Shown: positions 42,199-51,499 of the stretch, piece after piece
Position numbering within the stretch: the first letter of the stretch is position 1
Layout of the letters: every line of letters begins with the position of its first letter
Source of the DNA: Oceanobacillus chungangensis
GTDB taxonomy: Bacteria > Bacillota > Bacilli > Bacillales > Amphibacillaceae
Length of the DNA: 64,000 nt
Assembly (NCBI RefSeq): GCF_003369565.1
Contig: NZ_PIOD01000011.1
Coordinates: forward strand, 248,001 to 312,000
Direction of reading: 5' to 3'
The notes under the pieces: generated by a model
Database searches by the model: none
Told to the model about the DNA's origin: nothing
Seen by the model: only the letters and a program-made list of their open reading frames with translations
Program-made: the position numbers and the translations under genes

Positions 42199-42472
42199 TA
42201 TTTTGATTTAACTCCTTTATCCTCTTTACTCCTACAGTAGGAGAATCGATTATGTCCTATTTATTCATACTAAAGTGCTGTTACAATTCTAATATATTGT
42301 ACCAAATAGATTTATCTTTAGGGTAAAAATATTGAACTAATTTCTATAATAGACTTTAATTTCAAAATAATTGATTCTATATTATAATAAAATAAAACAT
42401 AAACTCCTTTATAATCACTCACTTTAGAGAACGCTTACTTTCGATGTGTTATATGTTAGGGGATGAAACAAG

Positions 42473-42929
42473 GTGAAGATAGACAACCTCCTGATTAATT
42501 ATAAAACCTTCGAGAAGTTTAAGCATTTTAATGAATATGGTCATCAATGATCGAGGATTTACAGAATAATTTAGTTGAAAATGATAGCAAATCTCCTTTT
42601 TATGGAATTTACTATGGTGAGAATCTCATTGCTAGAATGAGTTTATATGAAGTAAAAGCGAAGTATAATCAATACTTTTTTTCTAAACACATTTAACACT
42701 ATGGAAGCTTGAAGTGTTAGCGAATTTTCAAAGGAATGGCGATGGAAAGAAATTAATAAATTTTGCTAAATCATTTAATAAGCCATTTTCAACCAAACCA
42801 AGAATTAACTCTCATTCCTTTTGGAAAAAGATGGGGTTTCAAAAAACGCATTACGAATTGGAAAGGGACTTAGGTGAGAACCCGTTAATTTGGCTGCCTG
42901 AAGGTGTTCTAGAGAAGGAATGGGTTTGA
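42473..42929 (+). pseudogene. ylbP: Frameshifted ylbP-like GNAT acetyltransferase
   Basis: Three frames must be joined: a GTG start (42473) giving KIDNLLINYKTFEKFKHFNE, then after a shift near 42547 SPFYGIYYGENLIARMSLYE, then after a second shift near 42690 (next to a T-run) LTLWKLEVLANFQRNGDGKK and a normal end ...NPLIWLPEGVLEKEWV. The joined protein resembles B. subtilis YlbP in layout, and the neighbours (gerR/ylbO, rpmF, ylbN) fit. No stretch covers a full GNAT fold, so it is probably inactive unless the shifts are sequencing errors. Confidence 0.85.
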
Positions 42930-42956
42930 AGATAGGTTTGTACTTATGAAATTATA

Positions 42957-42997
42957 CAAAAGACATGAAGCCATTATGTGCATTCATGTCTTTTTTC
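42957..42997. terminator. Convergent terminator between ylbP remnant and gerR
   Basis: AAAGACATGAA / TTCATGTCTTT stem with A- and T-runs on both sides, so it can serve both directions. Confidence 0.88.
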
Positions 42998-43000
42998 GGT

Positions 43001-43480
43001 TTAGTCATTTTCCGTATGCTTTACCCAGCCCCAGAGTTTCCCCATTTCTTCCCACGCATGATCATATCTTAGTAGTGCTTCCTTCAATTGCTTATTCTCT
43101 AATTCTAATGTAACTACCTTTTCTTGCTCCTTTTGCAGTATGTTATGTTCATCAGGGTACTTAGTTCTCATCTTCTCTAATAATAAAATTGCAGAATCTA
43201 TCGTATCAAGCTCCGGATTCTCTGGTTTCACAAATTTCCAAATATCTTTTCTACCTCCGTGCTTCCTCTCCTCTTTCGCTAACTGAATTGCATCTTGATA
43301 TTGTTTACGGATTGTTGCATTCCATCTAAATCCACATGCTGCAGATGTACGCGACAACCCTTCCGCTACTTCCTTAAACGCCTCTAGCTGCGTCTTTCCC
43401 TCTCTAATATAGCGTAATACCGTCTCTGCCAACAGAATATCTTCATCCTTCGTCCAAGCATCCTGACGCGTCTCGTTCAT
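43001..43480 (-). CDS. gerR: RsfA-family sporulation transcription regulator (YlbO/GerR)
   Basis: The 159 residues have an N-terminal SANT/Myb-like DNA-binding domain ([20 protein letters not shown], then [20 protein letters not shown]) and a C-terminal coiled coil (about 105-145). In B. subtilis GerR (YlbO) is a sigma-E regulator of mother-cell genes and RsfA acts in the forespore; placement next to ylbP, rpmF and ylbN favours GerR. Start ATG at 43480 with AAGGAGGGG upstream. Confidence 0.88.
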   Translation of the reverse strand: MNETRQDAWTKDEDILLAETVLRYIREGKTQLEAFKEVAEGLSRTSAACGFRWNATIRKQYQDAIQLAKEERKHGGRKDIWKFVKPENPELDTIDSAILLLEKMRTKYPDEHNILQKEQEKVVTLELENKQLKEALLRYDHAWEEMGKLWGWVKHTEND

Positions 43481-43507
43481 TACACCCCTCCTTATCACTT
43501 TGGTATC

Positions 43508-43515
43508 AATGTATG
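43508..43515 (-). promoter_or_regulatory. Possible sigma-E -10 box before gerR
   Basis: Minus-strand CATACATT fits the sigma-E -10 CATACAHT perfectly, but no good -35 is seen at the right distance. It lies 28 bases before the gerR ATG. gerR of B. subtilis is sigma-E dependent. Confidence 0.4.
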
Positions 43516-43705
43516 CAAAAAGTAGGAAAGCTAGAATACATGTTTACATTTATATGTAAAAATAGGCTGTATTCTAAAATTAAATTGCTTTTTACAGGAA
43601 AAACTGAGATGTCACTATTACTTGAAGTAACAGCCCCAACTCTTCAGATAAAGCGAGGAATTTTTAAAGCAACCTTATGTGGCAATTGATGGATAGTAGT
43701 TTGAA

Positions 43706-44080
43706 GTTGATATAAAGTGCGAACAAGTGACAAGTATTGATTTCAGATTTAGACAGCAATTTTTATTCACTCGCGATACCTCAGTATTTCCCTACAAACT
43801 ACGTCGGTTTGCTAGTGGTTAAGGCATTCTATTGTAGTTAACTTCTACACTATCCCCGCGGAAGAAATACACGGAGACTCCTCGAAAATAAAGTTCTTGT
43901 CTGATTGCGATGTAACGCTGCCGAAGTCTTCCTTGTCCTGCGGGAAGATGAGCCTAGGTGAGACTCTGATGTGCCAGGGCACAAAGAGGCTCACCAGCAC
44001 CCTGCGGAAAACGTAGTGTATTTCTGGAGCGATTGGCCCGAAAACCCCTATTTCATTAATGTAGTCCGCACTATATTTAA
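43706..44080. repeat. Family A repeat element, copy 5 (between gerR and rpmF)
   Basis: Left end GTTGATATAAAGTGCGAAC is intact; the right end GTCCGCACTATATTTAAAT is its degraded inverse. The core has the same orientation as copies 3, 4 and 6. It carries an extra segment of about 60 bases (starting CGAAAATAAAG, including GCGATGTAACGCTGCCGAAG) that copy 6 shares and copy 3 lacks. The 93-codon ORF through it is not a gene. Confidence 0.82.
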
Positions 44081-44110
44081 ATACCAGCAAATGAATCGGA
44101 GACGAAAATA

Positions 44111-44144
44111 AAAAGACAGACCACAAAAGTGATCTGCCTTTTTA
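44111..44144 (-). terminator. rpmF terminator
   Basis: Minus-strand GGCAGATCAC / GTGGTCTGTC stem with a TTTT loop and a T-rich tail (TTTTTATTTT), just after rpmF. Confidence 0.88.
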
Positions 44145-44160
44145 TTATTATTTTAGAAGA

Positions 44161-44334
44161 TTAGTTAGCAACTACTTCTTTACCATCGTAATGTCCGCAA
44201 GATTTGCAAACGTGGTGTGATTTAGTTAATTCTCCACAATTTGAACATTCTACCATGCCAGGTACAAGTAATTTCTTGTGTGTACGACGTTGATTTTTAA
44301 CTTTTTTAGACGTTCTTTGTTTAGGTACTGCCAC
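44161..44334 (-). CDS. rpmF: 50S ribosomal protein L32
   Basis: 57-residue ribosomal protein, starting [18 protein letters not shown] after the initiator, with the zinc-ribbon Cys pairs CSNC and CKSC, so this is the Zn-binding form. The start is GTG at 44334 with AAGGAGGTG 7 bases upstream. It follows ylbN, the standard DUF177-rpmF pair. Confidence 0.97.
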   Translation of the reverse strand: MAVPKQRTSKKVKNQRRTHKKLLVPGMVECSNCGELTKSHHVCKSCGHYDGKEVVAN

Positions 44335-44379
44335 GACAAACACCTCCTTCAAATGAAAGCAAAGTTTGAATGTTGATTC

Positions 44380-44907
44380 TTATTTGTCTTTCTGTTTATT
44401 TTCAAGTAATGACGCCAATTTTTGAAAACGTGGATCTATCGTTTTTTCTTTCTTTTCTTCTAAAACATATTCCCAGTCCCGCCCTTTAATTGGAGCAGCG
44501 TTTTCAGGGTTTGCTTCTTCAGAAAATACACGAAAAGGAATTTCTAATAAAATATTTTCCTTTATATATGGAGTTAAGTCAAGCACATCTCCATTTACTG
44601 GATGAATTTCATCTTCCTCTTCTTCACTATAATAAGATGATGTGGTGAAAACCTCTGTCGCTTTAATCTTAAACGAATAAGGAACATCCACTAGTGTACG
44701 TGCACAAGGTAAAATCATTTCTCCTTCAATTGTAAAGGAGCATAAAATTTGTTCCCCTTGTTCGCTACAATTCCCGTATACTCTTACAGGTTGTATTTTA
44801 CGTATATCATTATTCATCGTTTCCAGTTCCGAAACATCCACATAATCATCAAATTTGAAAGGTTCATTATAAGCACTTTTTTTAATTTGGCTTAATGGAA
44901 ATTTCAT
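44380..44907 (-). CDS. ylbN: DUF177 (YceD-like) protein YlbN
   Basis: 175-residue acidic protein of the DUF177 family, with GEMILPCARTLVDVPYSF as the family core (one conserved Cys) and a charged tail ending QKLASLLENKQK. In many bacteria it is coupled to rpmF and linked to 23S rRNA and ribosome assembly. Start ATG at 44907 with GAGGTG 6 bases upstream. Confidence 0.9.
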   Translation of the reverse strand: MKFPLSQIKKSAYNEPFKFDDYVDVSELETMNNDIRKIQPVRVYGNCSEQGEQILCSFTIEGEMILPCARTLVDVPYSFKIKATEVFTTSSYYSEEEEDEIHPVNGDVLDLTPYIKENILLEIPFRVFSEEANPENAAPIKGRDWEYVLEEKKEKTIDPRFQKLASLLENKQKDK

Positions 44908-45123
44908 TATTATCACCTCAAGGCAACAAGAGTAATTTTAAAAGAAAAATGTACTTTTGTCAACATATTTTCTTTACAGATACTTTATCACACTTCTGCT
45001 ATTTTTGCATGAAACTTATTATAAGCTTAACATTTATCCAATTAGCATGTATATTGCGATTAAAGATGTTTTTAACACTCTTTTTTGATACAATAATTTC
45101 ATTATACTATAGGAGCTGAATGT

Positions 45124-46335
45124 ATGAAAGCCACTGGCCTAATTGTTGAATATAATCCATTCCATAATGGACATGTCTATCATATAGAAGAATCAAAAAC
45201 TGCTACGAACGCGGATTGCACCATCGCTGTTATGAGCGGTAATTTCCTACAACGTGGAGAACCGGCGATTATCGATAAATACCATCGAACGAAAGCTGCA
45301 CTCCAATCCGGCATTGATATTGTCCTCGAGCTCCCTTATGCATTTGCAGTTCAAAATAGTGATATATTTGCACATGGTGCTGTACATACCCTTAACGAGA
45401 TCGGTGTATCTAGCATATGTTTCGGTAGTGAGTCCGGAAGTATCTCCCCTTTCCTAAACAGCTACACAACAATGAAGAACAATGAAGACATCTATAATAC
45501 CACATTGAAACATGCTCTAGCAGAGGGAAAATCTTTTCCAGAGGCAAGTAGAGATGCATATCAAGAGATTAACTTAGCATCAAGTGACATAGATCTTGCA
45601 AAACCAAATAATATTCTTGGATTCAGCTACGTGAAATCAATATTGAATAATGAATTACCTATTGAACCGATTACGATTAAAAGGACAAATAATAATTTTC
45701 ATGACGAATTAATTACTAGTGATATCGCTAGTGCAACAAGTATCCGAAAACAGTTAATCGAACAAAATGAGCTTTCAATTGCAATTCAACAAGCTATCCC
45801 TAAAGCAACAGCAATTCAGTTACAATCTTATAAAAATATTGCATCCTTTTGGCATACGTGGGAACTTTACTTTCCGCTCCTGCATTATCGAGTTATGACA
45901 ATGCCTTTAGAGGAATTAGGCATGATTCACGGTGTTGATGAAGGATTAGAGCATCGGATAAAGAAAACTGCAAAACAGGCAACTTCATTCGAACAATGGG
46001 TGACATTGATTAAAACGAAACGTTATACGTGGACAAGAATTCAACGACTGTTCGTTCATCTCTTGACCAATACGAAAAGGTCGGAGATTACATCGATCAT
46101 CAACCTTCCGACTGTCCCCTACGTCCGAGTACTCGGATTAACAAAAACAGGGCAGCATTATCTAAACAAAAGAAAAAAGGAAATACAAGTTCCAATTGTT
46201 TCAAATATTAAGCGTGATGCACCAACATTAATGAAGTTAGAAGAAAGAGCAAGTTATGCTTATTATAGTATTCTCCCACCTGAAGCAAGAATACAGGCAA
46301 TCAAGCAAGAGTATAAAGGTCCAGTTGTATATTAA
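45124..46335 (+). CDS. tmcAL: tRNA(Met) cytidine acetate ligase TmcAL (YlbM)
   Basis: Makes N4-acetylcytidine at the wobble position of elongator tRNA-Met using acetate and ATP. The 403 residues begin GLIVEYNPFHNGHVYHIEES, with the nucleotidyl-transferase HxGH as HNGH, followed by VMSGNFLQRGEPAI. Length fits the family. It is divergent from ylbN, and AGGAGCTGA lies just before the ATG. Confidence 0.95.
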   Translation: MKATGLIVEYNPFHNGHVYHIEESKTATNADCTIAVMSGNFLQRGEPAIIDKYHRTKAALQSGIDIVLELPYAFAVQNSDIFAHGAVHTLNEIGVSSICFGSESGSISPFLNSYTTMKNNEDIYNTTLKHALAEGKSFPEASRDAYQEINLASSDIDLAKPNNILGFSYVKSILNNELPIEPITIKRTNNNFHDELITSDIASATSIRKQLIEQNELSIAIQQAIPKATAIQLQSYKNIASFWHTWELYFPLLHYRVMTMPLEELGMIHGVDEGLEHRIKKTAKQATSFEQWVTLIKTKRYTWTRIQRLFVHLLTNTKRSEITSIINLPTVPYVRVLGLTKTGQHYLNKRKKEIQVPIVSNIKRDAPTLMKLEERASYAYYSILPPEARIQAIKQEYKGPVVY

Positions 46336-46342
46336 GGAAATT

Positions 46343-46382
46343 AAATAAAATCGACCCTCCACAGAGTAGGTCGATTTTATTT
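46343..46382. terminator. Terminator between tmcAL and ylbL
   Basis: AAATAAAATCGACC / GGTCGATTTTATTT inverted repeat right after the tmcAL stop, with flanking A- and T-runs. It can serve both convergent genes. Confidence 0.88.
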
Positions 46383-46492
46383 TTACTTATAAACCCTTTG
46401 TATATGATTTGTAATTTAACTTAATTTAAAGCTTTGCTTTCTAACTATCGTAGGAAGAGTAAAAGTCTTCCAGAAATCACCCTACTTACAAA

Positions 46493-47506
46493 TTATAGAT
46501 TTTCTAAGTATTCGAGTGCCTCTGCAAACGTATCTACCGGTACTATCTTCATATCTGTGCCTATTTCCTCTGCCGTTCGTTTTGCAAGTTGATAATTGGA
46601 ATCAATTGCCCCATTTTCATTTGGAGCAAAGAAGATATCAATCCCTTCTTTGTCAGCAGCAACAATTTTCTTATCAATTCCACCGATTCTTAGTACATTG
46701 CCATCATAATCGATTTCACCCGTACCGGCAATTTGATATCCTTTCGTCAAATCATCTTCTGTTAGTTGATCATATATTTCAAGTGAAAACATAAGTCCTG
46801 CGCTAGGTCCTCCAATATTACCGCTTGAAAATTCTATTTCTGGCTCAACTGAGACACTCCTGTCAGTCACTAAGCTAATGCCAATTCCAACTTTATTATC
46901 GATTTCATTAAAAGCTTTCAACGTTACATCTGTTGTCATTTTTTTATTTTCACGTTCAAAATCTATTGTAATCGTGTCTCCTGCTTTTTTCGCTTCTATA
47001 TACTGGACTAATTGCTCAGATTCTTGTATCCCTGCTCCATCAACCCCAGTTATCAAATCGCCAACAAATAATTTCCCCTCTGCAGGCATTCCTTCGATAA
47101 CAGAAGCAACATAAACACCGTTATATGAAATTGTTATGTCCTCTCCTGCCGCTTGATACGCAACAACAGTCGCCGCTTCCTGTGAGTTTTCCATCACTTG
47201 AAGTTGCGCCTGCATGTATTCGTTCTGTGAAGTTCCTTTAGGAAATACTTTGTCGATTGGCAATATTTCATTGTGAGGCGTAACTTTGGCCCATATATAT
47301 TGCAATGGCGTTGCTTGTAGTCCGCTGACCGTTACTAGATGCATGTCGCCCTCACTTTCAAATCCACCAGTAACTTTGATGATCGGGTTTAGAGCATCTG
47401 CTCCACCTGGTTTTTGAATATAGTAAGGTAGTTGATATCCTGCTATTAAATAAGCAACTACAATGATTAGGACAAAGTAAATAATATTTTTCTTCGTAAT
47501 ATTCAT
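46493..47506 (-). CDS. ylbL: PDZ-Lon membrane protease YlbL (SepM-like)
   Basis: The 337 residues have an N-terminal membrane anchor (about 8-28), a PDZ domain (about 110-200; GVYVASVIEGMPAEGKLFVG) and a C-terminal Lon-type protease domain with catalytic Ser in NIGGPSAGLMFSLE and Lys in IGGIDKKIVAADKEG. Family members cut secreted peptides or act in cell-division quality control. The ATG at 47506 is 13 bases from GGAG, a loose spacing, so the start is not certain. Confidence 0.92.
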   Translation of the reverse strand: MNITKKNIIYFVLIIVVAYLIAGYQLPYYIQKPGGADALNPIIKVTGGFESEGDMHLVTVSGLQATPLQYIWAKVTPHNEILPIDKVFPKGTSQNEYMQAQLQVMENSQEAATVVAYQAAGEDITISYNGVYVASVIEGMPAEGKLFVGDLITGVDGAGIQESEQLVQYIEAKKAGDTITIDFERENKKMTTDVTLKAFNEIDNKVGIGISLVTDRSVSVEPEIEFSSGNIGGPSAGLMFSLEIYDQLTEDDLTKGYQIAGTGEIDYDGNVLRIGGIDKKIVAADKEGIDIFFAPNENGAIDSNYQLAKRTAEEIGTDMKIVPVDTFAEALEYLENL

Positions 47507-47963
47507 TATTTCGCTAATGCTCCTTCCAAAGTAAACGACCAAAATGACTTGCCGACTATAAATAAAACATTATTTGCTAATTCATACGATTGATAAACAC
47601 ATTATCAGCAGGGCCTGAAAAAAGTGTATGTCATAAACAACCTCTCTATGTGCGTATATTAGTAAAGAACTTGTACATAACATGTTTCTTTTTGACCTAT
47701 ATGATACCCTAAGCGTAAAAATGATGATATAGGACGGATGTGAAAACGAAACAATTCGTAGTGATTTAGCTAATTCATTTATCATTGAATGTAGATAATA
47801 GTAAGACTTCAGCAAAATGAAGTTTTAAATTATTACAAGCTAAAATTTATTTTACTACTAAGCGAATTAGATGTACAGAACTTGGGTTGGTAAGCCCGCT
47901 CAAAAAATCACTTGATACACGTAATCGTATTGGCACCACTTTATAGACGTAGGGGGATTCCCA
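47507..47963. other. Divergent gap between ylbL and ylbJ
   Basis: No gene recognised. In B. subtilis the patatin-like gene ylbK lies here; nothing similar remains. A 77-codon minus-strand ORF has no ribosome site and no recognisable domain. Promoters for both flanking genes should lie here, but I could not pick one with confidence. Confidence 0.5.
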
Positions 47964-49169
47964 TTGATACAAATTATTAAAACATTGCTCTTTTCAGGAA
48001 TGACTATTTTCATAATGATTTCACTAATTCAGTTTCCAGATCAGGCACTGGAAGCTAGTATTAGAGGATTAAATTTATGGTGGGAAGTAGTTTTCCCATC
48101 GCTGTTGCCATTTTTCATCACGGCCGAGCTATTACTAGCATTTGGGGTTGTAAACTTCATAGGGGTATTGTTTGAGCCGATTATGCGTCCGTTATTTAAT
48201 ATCCCTGGTGTAGGAAGTTTTGGCTGGATGATGGGTATGGCTAGCGGCTATCCAACAGGTGCAAAAATTGCGGCTCGACTACGAGAAGAAGGCCAACTTA
48301 CACAAATTGAAGCAGAAAGACTAGTCGCATTTACAAATAATTCGAGTCCATTATTTATCTTCGGCGCTATTTCTGTCGGTTTTTTTCACGATGCATCTTT
48401 AGGAGTTTTAATCGCTGTTTGCCACTATACAAGTAACGCAATCGTAGGTATTGTCATGCGATTTCACGGGAGGAGCAAGAAGAAAATACTGCGGGAGAAG
48501 CGAGAGAGAGTTTCCTTGACAACAGCTTTCAAAGCAATGCACCGAACAAGATTAAAAGACAAAAGACCATTTGGAGAAATTCTAGGAGATGCAGTTCTAA
48601 ATTCGATTAAAACGTTAATCATGGTCGGCGGGTTTATTACCTTATTCTCTGTCTTAATCAAACTACTCTTCTTAGTTGGAGTTACTCCAGCAATAGCAGG
48701 ATTATTCAAAGTCGCCTTATCATTGTTCAGTCTGCCAATTGAATTTGCACTTCCTTTTTTATCAGGATTATTCGAAATAACAATCGGTGCCAATATGATT
48801 ACCCAAATTACAACCGAATCATTATTGCCACAATTAATCCTTATTAGCTTTATTCTTGGATTTAACGGTTTTTCTATACAAGCCCAGGTTGCTAGTATAT
48901 TAGCTAAAACGGATATTCGTTTCTTACCGTATTTCTTTGCACGTTTATTACATGGAACCCTCGCAAGTATATTAACAATTATTCTGTACAAGCCTCTCTA
49001 TCTTAATAAAGAAACTTCCCAGACAAGTGTCCCCGCATCACAAGCGTCAGATAATAATATAGGGAATTATATATTGGATTTAGTTACGCAAAACGGTGCA
49101 TTATTAACTTTCTTCTCCCTAGGAATAGCAATCATCATTCTTTATCGGAGAAATATGAAGAAGCAATAG
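47964..49169 (+). CDS. ylbJ: Sporulation integral membrane protein YlbJ
   Basis: Polytopic nucleoside-recognition (Gate) family membrane protein needed for heat-resistant spores in B. subtilis. The 401 residues hold about eight membrane segments and the conserved MGMASGYPTGAKIAARLREE near 95 and AFTNNSSPLFIFGAISVGFF near 118. The start is TTG with AGGGGG 7 bases upstream. Divergent to ylbL, convergent with coaD. Confidence 0.92.
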   Translation: MIQIIKTLLFSGMTIFIMISLIQFPDQALEASIRGLNLWWEVVFPSLLPFFITAELLLAFGVVNFIGVLFEPIMRPLFNIPGVGSFGWMMGMASGYPTGAKIAARLREEGQLTQIEAERLVAFTNNSSPLFIFGAISVGFFHDASLGVLIAVCHYTSNAIVGIVMRFHGRSKKKILREKRERVSLTTAFKAMHRTRLKDKRPFGEILGDAVLNSIKTLIMVGGFITLFSVLIKLLFLVGVTPAIAGLFKVALSLFSLPIEFALPFLSGLFEITIGANMITQITTESLLPQLILISFILGFNGFSIQAQVASILAKTDIRFLPYFFARLLHGTLASILTIILYKPLYLNKETSQTSVPASQASDNNIGNYILDLVTQNGALLTFFSLGIAIIILYRRNMKKQ

Positions 49170-49177
49170 AAGGCATA

Positions 49178-49218
49178 AATAAACAACACTCTAACTGATA
49201 GCTAGAGTGTTGTTTATT
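49178..49218. terminator. Convergent terminator ylbJ / coaD
   Basis: AATAAACAACACTCTA / TAGAGTGTTGTTTATT, a perfect 16-bp inverted repeat with a 9-base loop between two convergent genes. Confidence 0.88.
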
Positions 49219-49221
49219 ACA

Positions 49222-49722
<501 letters not shown>

Positions 49723-50277
49723 TCAATTCCTTTGATAAATTGTTATCCCAATAGTTCCTCCATAATTTTCATGTTTAATAAGGGATAATGGGCCATAACT
49801 TGCTGCTAGCTCATCTTCTAAATCATGTTCACAATATATAATTCCATTTTTTTTGATTAAGTTAGATTCGATAATTTGTTTTAAGACCTTGTCGTATTCA
49901 ACTTTTTTATATGGCGGATCCAGTAAGATTAAATCGAATTGTAAATCACGTTTCGCTATCGCTTTTAGTGCACGAACAGCGTCTGTTCGAAATAATTCTA
50001 CTTTGTCCTCTATTTTTACCGTTTTTACATTGTCTGAAATAGTATGTATCGCTTTGGGGTTTTTATCAACAAATATACCTGAATCCATTCCCCTACTAAT
50101 CGCTTCAATCCCTAACGAGCCGCTTCCTGCAAATAGATCAAGTACTGCTCCACCCTCAAAGAATGGTCCCATGACTTGAAATACCGCCTCTTTTACCTTA
50201 TCGGTTGTCGGCCTTGTTGATTTACCAGGAACAGCTTTTAATTGTCTTCCTTTAAATTCACCTGCTATAACCCGCAT
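49723..50277 (-). CDS. rsmD: 16S rRNA (guanine-966-N2)-methyltransferase (YlbH)
   Basis: The 184 residues show RPTTDKVKEAVFQVMG near 21, the SAM motif VLDLFAGSGSLGIEAISRG near 45 and the catalytic LILLDPPYKKVEYD near 118. It is followed by coaD. GAGGTGATGAC precedes the ATG. The structured region upstream was once listed as a ylbH leader but is better read as a separate small RNA on the other strand. Confidence 0.95.
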   Translation of the reverse strand: MRVIAGEFKGRQLKAVPGKSTRPTTDKVKEAVFQVMGPFFEGGAVLDLFAGSGSLGIEAISRGMDSGIFVDKNPKAIHTISDNVKTVKIEDKVELFRTDAVRALKAIAKRDLQFDLILLDPPYKKVEYDKVLKQIIESNLIKKNGIIYCEHDLEDELAASYGPLSLIKHENYGGTIGITIYQRN

Positions 50278-50389
50278 GTCATCACCTCGATATCCTACTA
50301 ATCAAAATTAATATTACCACAAACGACAATTATGTTCAGTAGAACGATTTCCTAGCTCACACTTCTCTAAGAAAAATTCACCTGTTTAG

Positions 50390-50418
50390 GTATATTATTT
50401 TTCCCTTTGTACATAATA
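50390..50418 (+). promoter_or_regulatory. Sigma-G/sigma-F promoter of the csfG-like RNA
   Basis: GTATA (50390-50394), 17 bases, then CATAATA (50412-50418), which fits the sigma-G pattern. The overlapping GTACATAAT (50409-50417) also matches GGNNANAMT at all but one fixed position, so sigma-F may use it too. Transcription would start near 50425. Confidence 0.7.
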
Positions 50419-50424
50419 ACATAA

Positions 50425-50586
50425 TGATTCAACTAACTGTTAGCTTGGTTGTTTCAATACGGAGAGGAACTTATACTTCCCCATAAGTTCTTCTTCGGTT
50501 TCTCCTCTCCCTTTACCTATATGTTTTTTATACTAAAAACATATAGGACCTGCAGAGTCATCTCTGCAGGATTTTTCTTTTTCTAG
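50425..50586 (+). ncRNA. csfG: CsfG-like forespore small RNA
   Basis: A roughly 160-base transcript is inferred between ylbG and rsmD (ylbH), the known place of csfG in B. subtilis. It contains a long stem GGAGAGG...CCTCTCC (50461-50510) with an inner AACTTAT / ATAAGTT, a pyrimidine-rich stretch CTTCGGTTTCTCCTCTCCCT, a stem CCTATATG / CATATAGG, and a terminator. Family knowledge: csfG is a conserved pyrimidine-rich RNA made in the forespore under sigma-F and sigma-G. The target is not known. An alternative is a minus-strand leader of rsmD, but the T-run lies on the plus side. Confidence 0.75.
50550..50586 (+). terminator. Terminator of the csfG-like RNA
   Basis: CCTGCAGAG / CTCTGCAGG stem with a 4-base loop, followed by ATTTTTCTTTTT on the plus strand. 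Confidence 0.85.
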
Positions 50587-50611
50587 ACATAATTAATCAT
50601 TTTTTACCATT

Positions 50612-51025
50612 AATATTAACTACGAACTAGGAGCAATGTTGATTTTCACTGCGGACAGTCGTGAACCTTAGGGCTCAACATCTTCGTTGTTCCCGCAGGA
50701 GTCTCCTGTCCTACGCTAAAATCAACGGCCATGATAGAGGAATTGCCCTCTCGCCTTATATCACAGATAGAAAGATGACAGTAATTGCAAAATCCCTAGC
50801 GGAAGAAATACACGGAGACTCCTCGAAAATAAAGAACGATTTGTCTAATTGCGATGTAACGCTGCCGAAGCTTTCATTGTCCTGCGGGAGGTAGAGCCTC
50901 GGCGAGACTTCGAAGTGCGCAGCACAAGAAGGCTCGCCAGCTCCCCGCGGAAAGCGTAGTGTATTACTGGAGCGGTCGGTCCATGAGCATTGAGCTTCTT
51001 AAGTTACGTCGCACTTTATATCAAC
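50612..51025. repeat. Family A repeat element, copy 6 (between csfG and ylbG)
   Basis: The longest copy, about 414 bp. The right end GTCGCACTTTATATCAAC is the clearest terminal repeat; the left (TTAACTACGAACTAGG) is decayed. It holds both modules: a left one (about 50650-50750; GTCTCCTGTCC, ATCAACGGCCAT) shared in inverted form with copy 1, and the core CGGAAGAAATACACGGAG...CCCCGCGGAAAGCGTAGTG with the 60-base insert also found in copy 5. Confidence 0.83.
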
Positions 51026-51054
51026 TATTCGCTACCTTCTATTTTTAAAAGCAA

Positions 51055-51095
51055 AAAAAATAACCATTGTAGGTAAAGTCACTACAATGGCTTTT
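51055..51095 (-). terminator. ylbG terminator
   Basis: Minus-strand CCATTGTAG / CTACAATGG stem followed by TTATTTTTTTTGC, starting at the ylbG stop codon. Confidence 0.85.
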
Positions 51096-51375
51096 ATATC
51101 CCCATTTTATAATCATAATCATATTGCTTTGCTTCATCAGGTTTCGCATTTTCATAGTCGGTCTTAATGAATGGCTTATATGACTTTTCTACTTTAGAAA
51201 CAAATGGTAGTTTTAATAATTTATATTCGATTTTGTCTAATTCTACTTGGTCAACATAAATAACAGCATATTTTAATTTCTTTGATACATAGATCAAGTT
51301 ACCAAAACGCTTAATTTGTTTAATATTCTTCGTATGTTGAAACCACACGATAATCCCTTGCCGTTCTGTTCTCAT
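51094..51375 (-). CDS. ylbG: YlbG family protein (DUF2129)
   Basis: 93-residue cytoplasmic protein of unknown function, conserved in Bacilli. RQGIIVWFQHTKNIKQIKRF and NLIYVSKKLKYAVIYVDQ are the family segments. Last gene of ylbD-ylbE-ylbF-ylbG; ATG after GGGAGGG. The csfG-like RNA lies downstream on the other strand. Confidence 0.88.
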   Translation of the reverse strand: MRTERQGIIVWFQHTKNIKQIKRFGNLIYVSKKLKYAVIYVDQVELDKIEYKLLKLPFVSKVEKSYKPFIKTDYENAKPDEAKQYDYDYKMGI

Positions 51376-51499
51376 ACCCTGCCCTCCCTATTACTTTTCA
51401 AATAGGATTCTCAACAATATTATGTACTTCAAACGTTCGTTCTATTTTAATAGTCAGATTCAATCAACTATCTAAGCTATAAGATAGTTGATTAAATCA

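Noticed and set aside
43845-44126. 93-codon minus-strand ORF
   Set aside because: It lies wholly in family A copy 5; similar short ORFs arise in the other copies because the core is GC-rich. No ribosome site.
47582-47815. 77-codon minus-strand ORF between ylbL and ylbJ
   Set aside because: AT-rich spacer, no ribosome site, no recognisable domain.
48464-48991. 175-codon minus-strand ORF opposite ylbJ
   Set aside because: Antisense shadow of a hydrophobic membrane-protein gene; no ribosome site or family.
50661-50894. 77-codon plus-strand ORF
   Set aside because: Inside family A copy 6; no start signals and no protein family.
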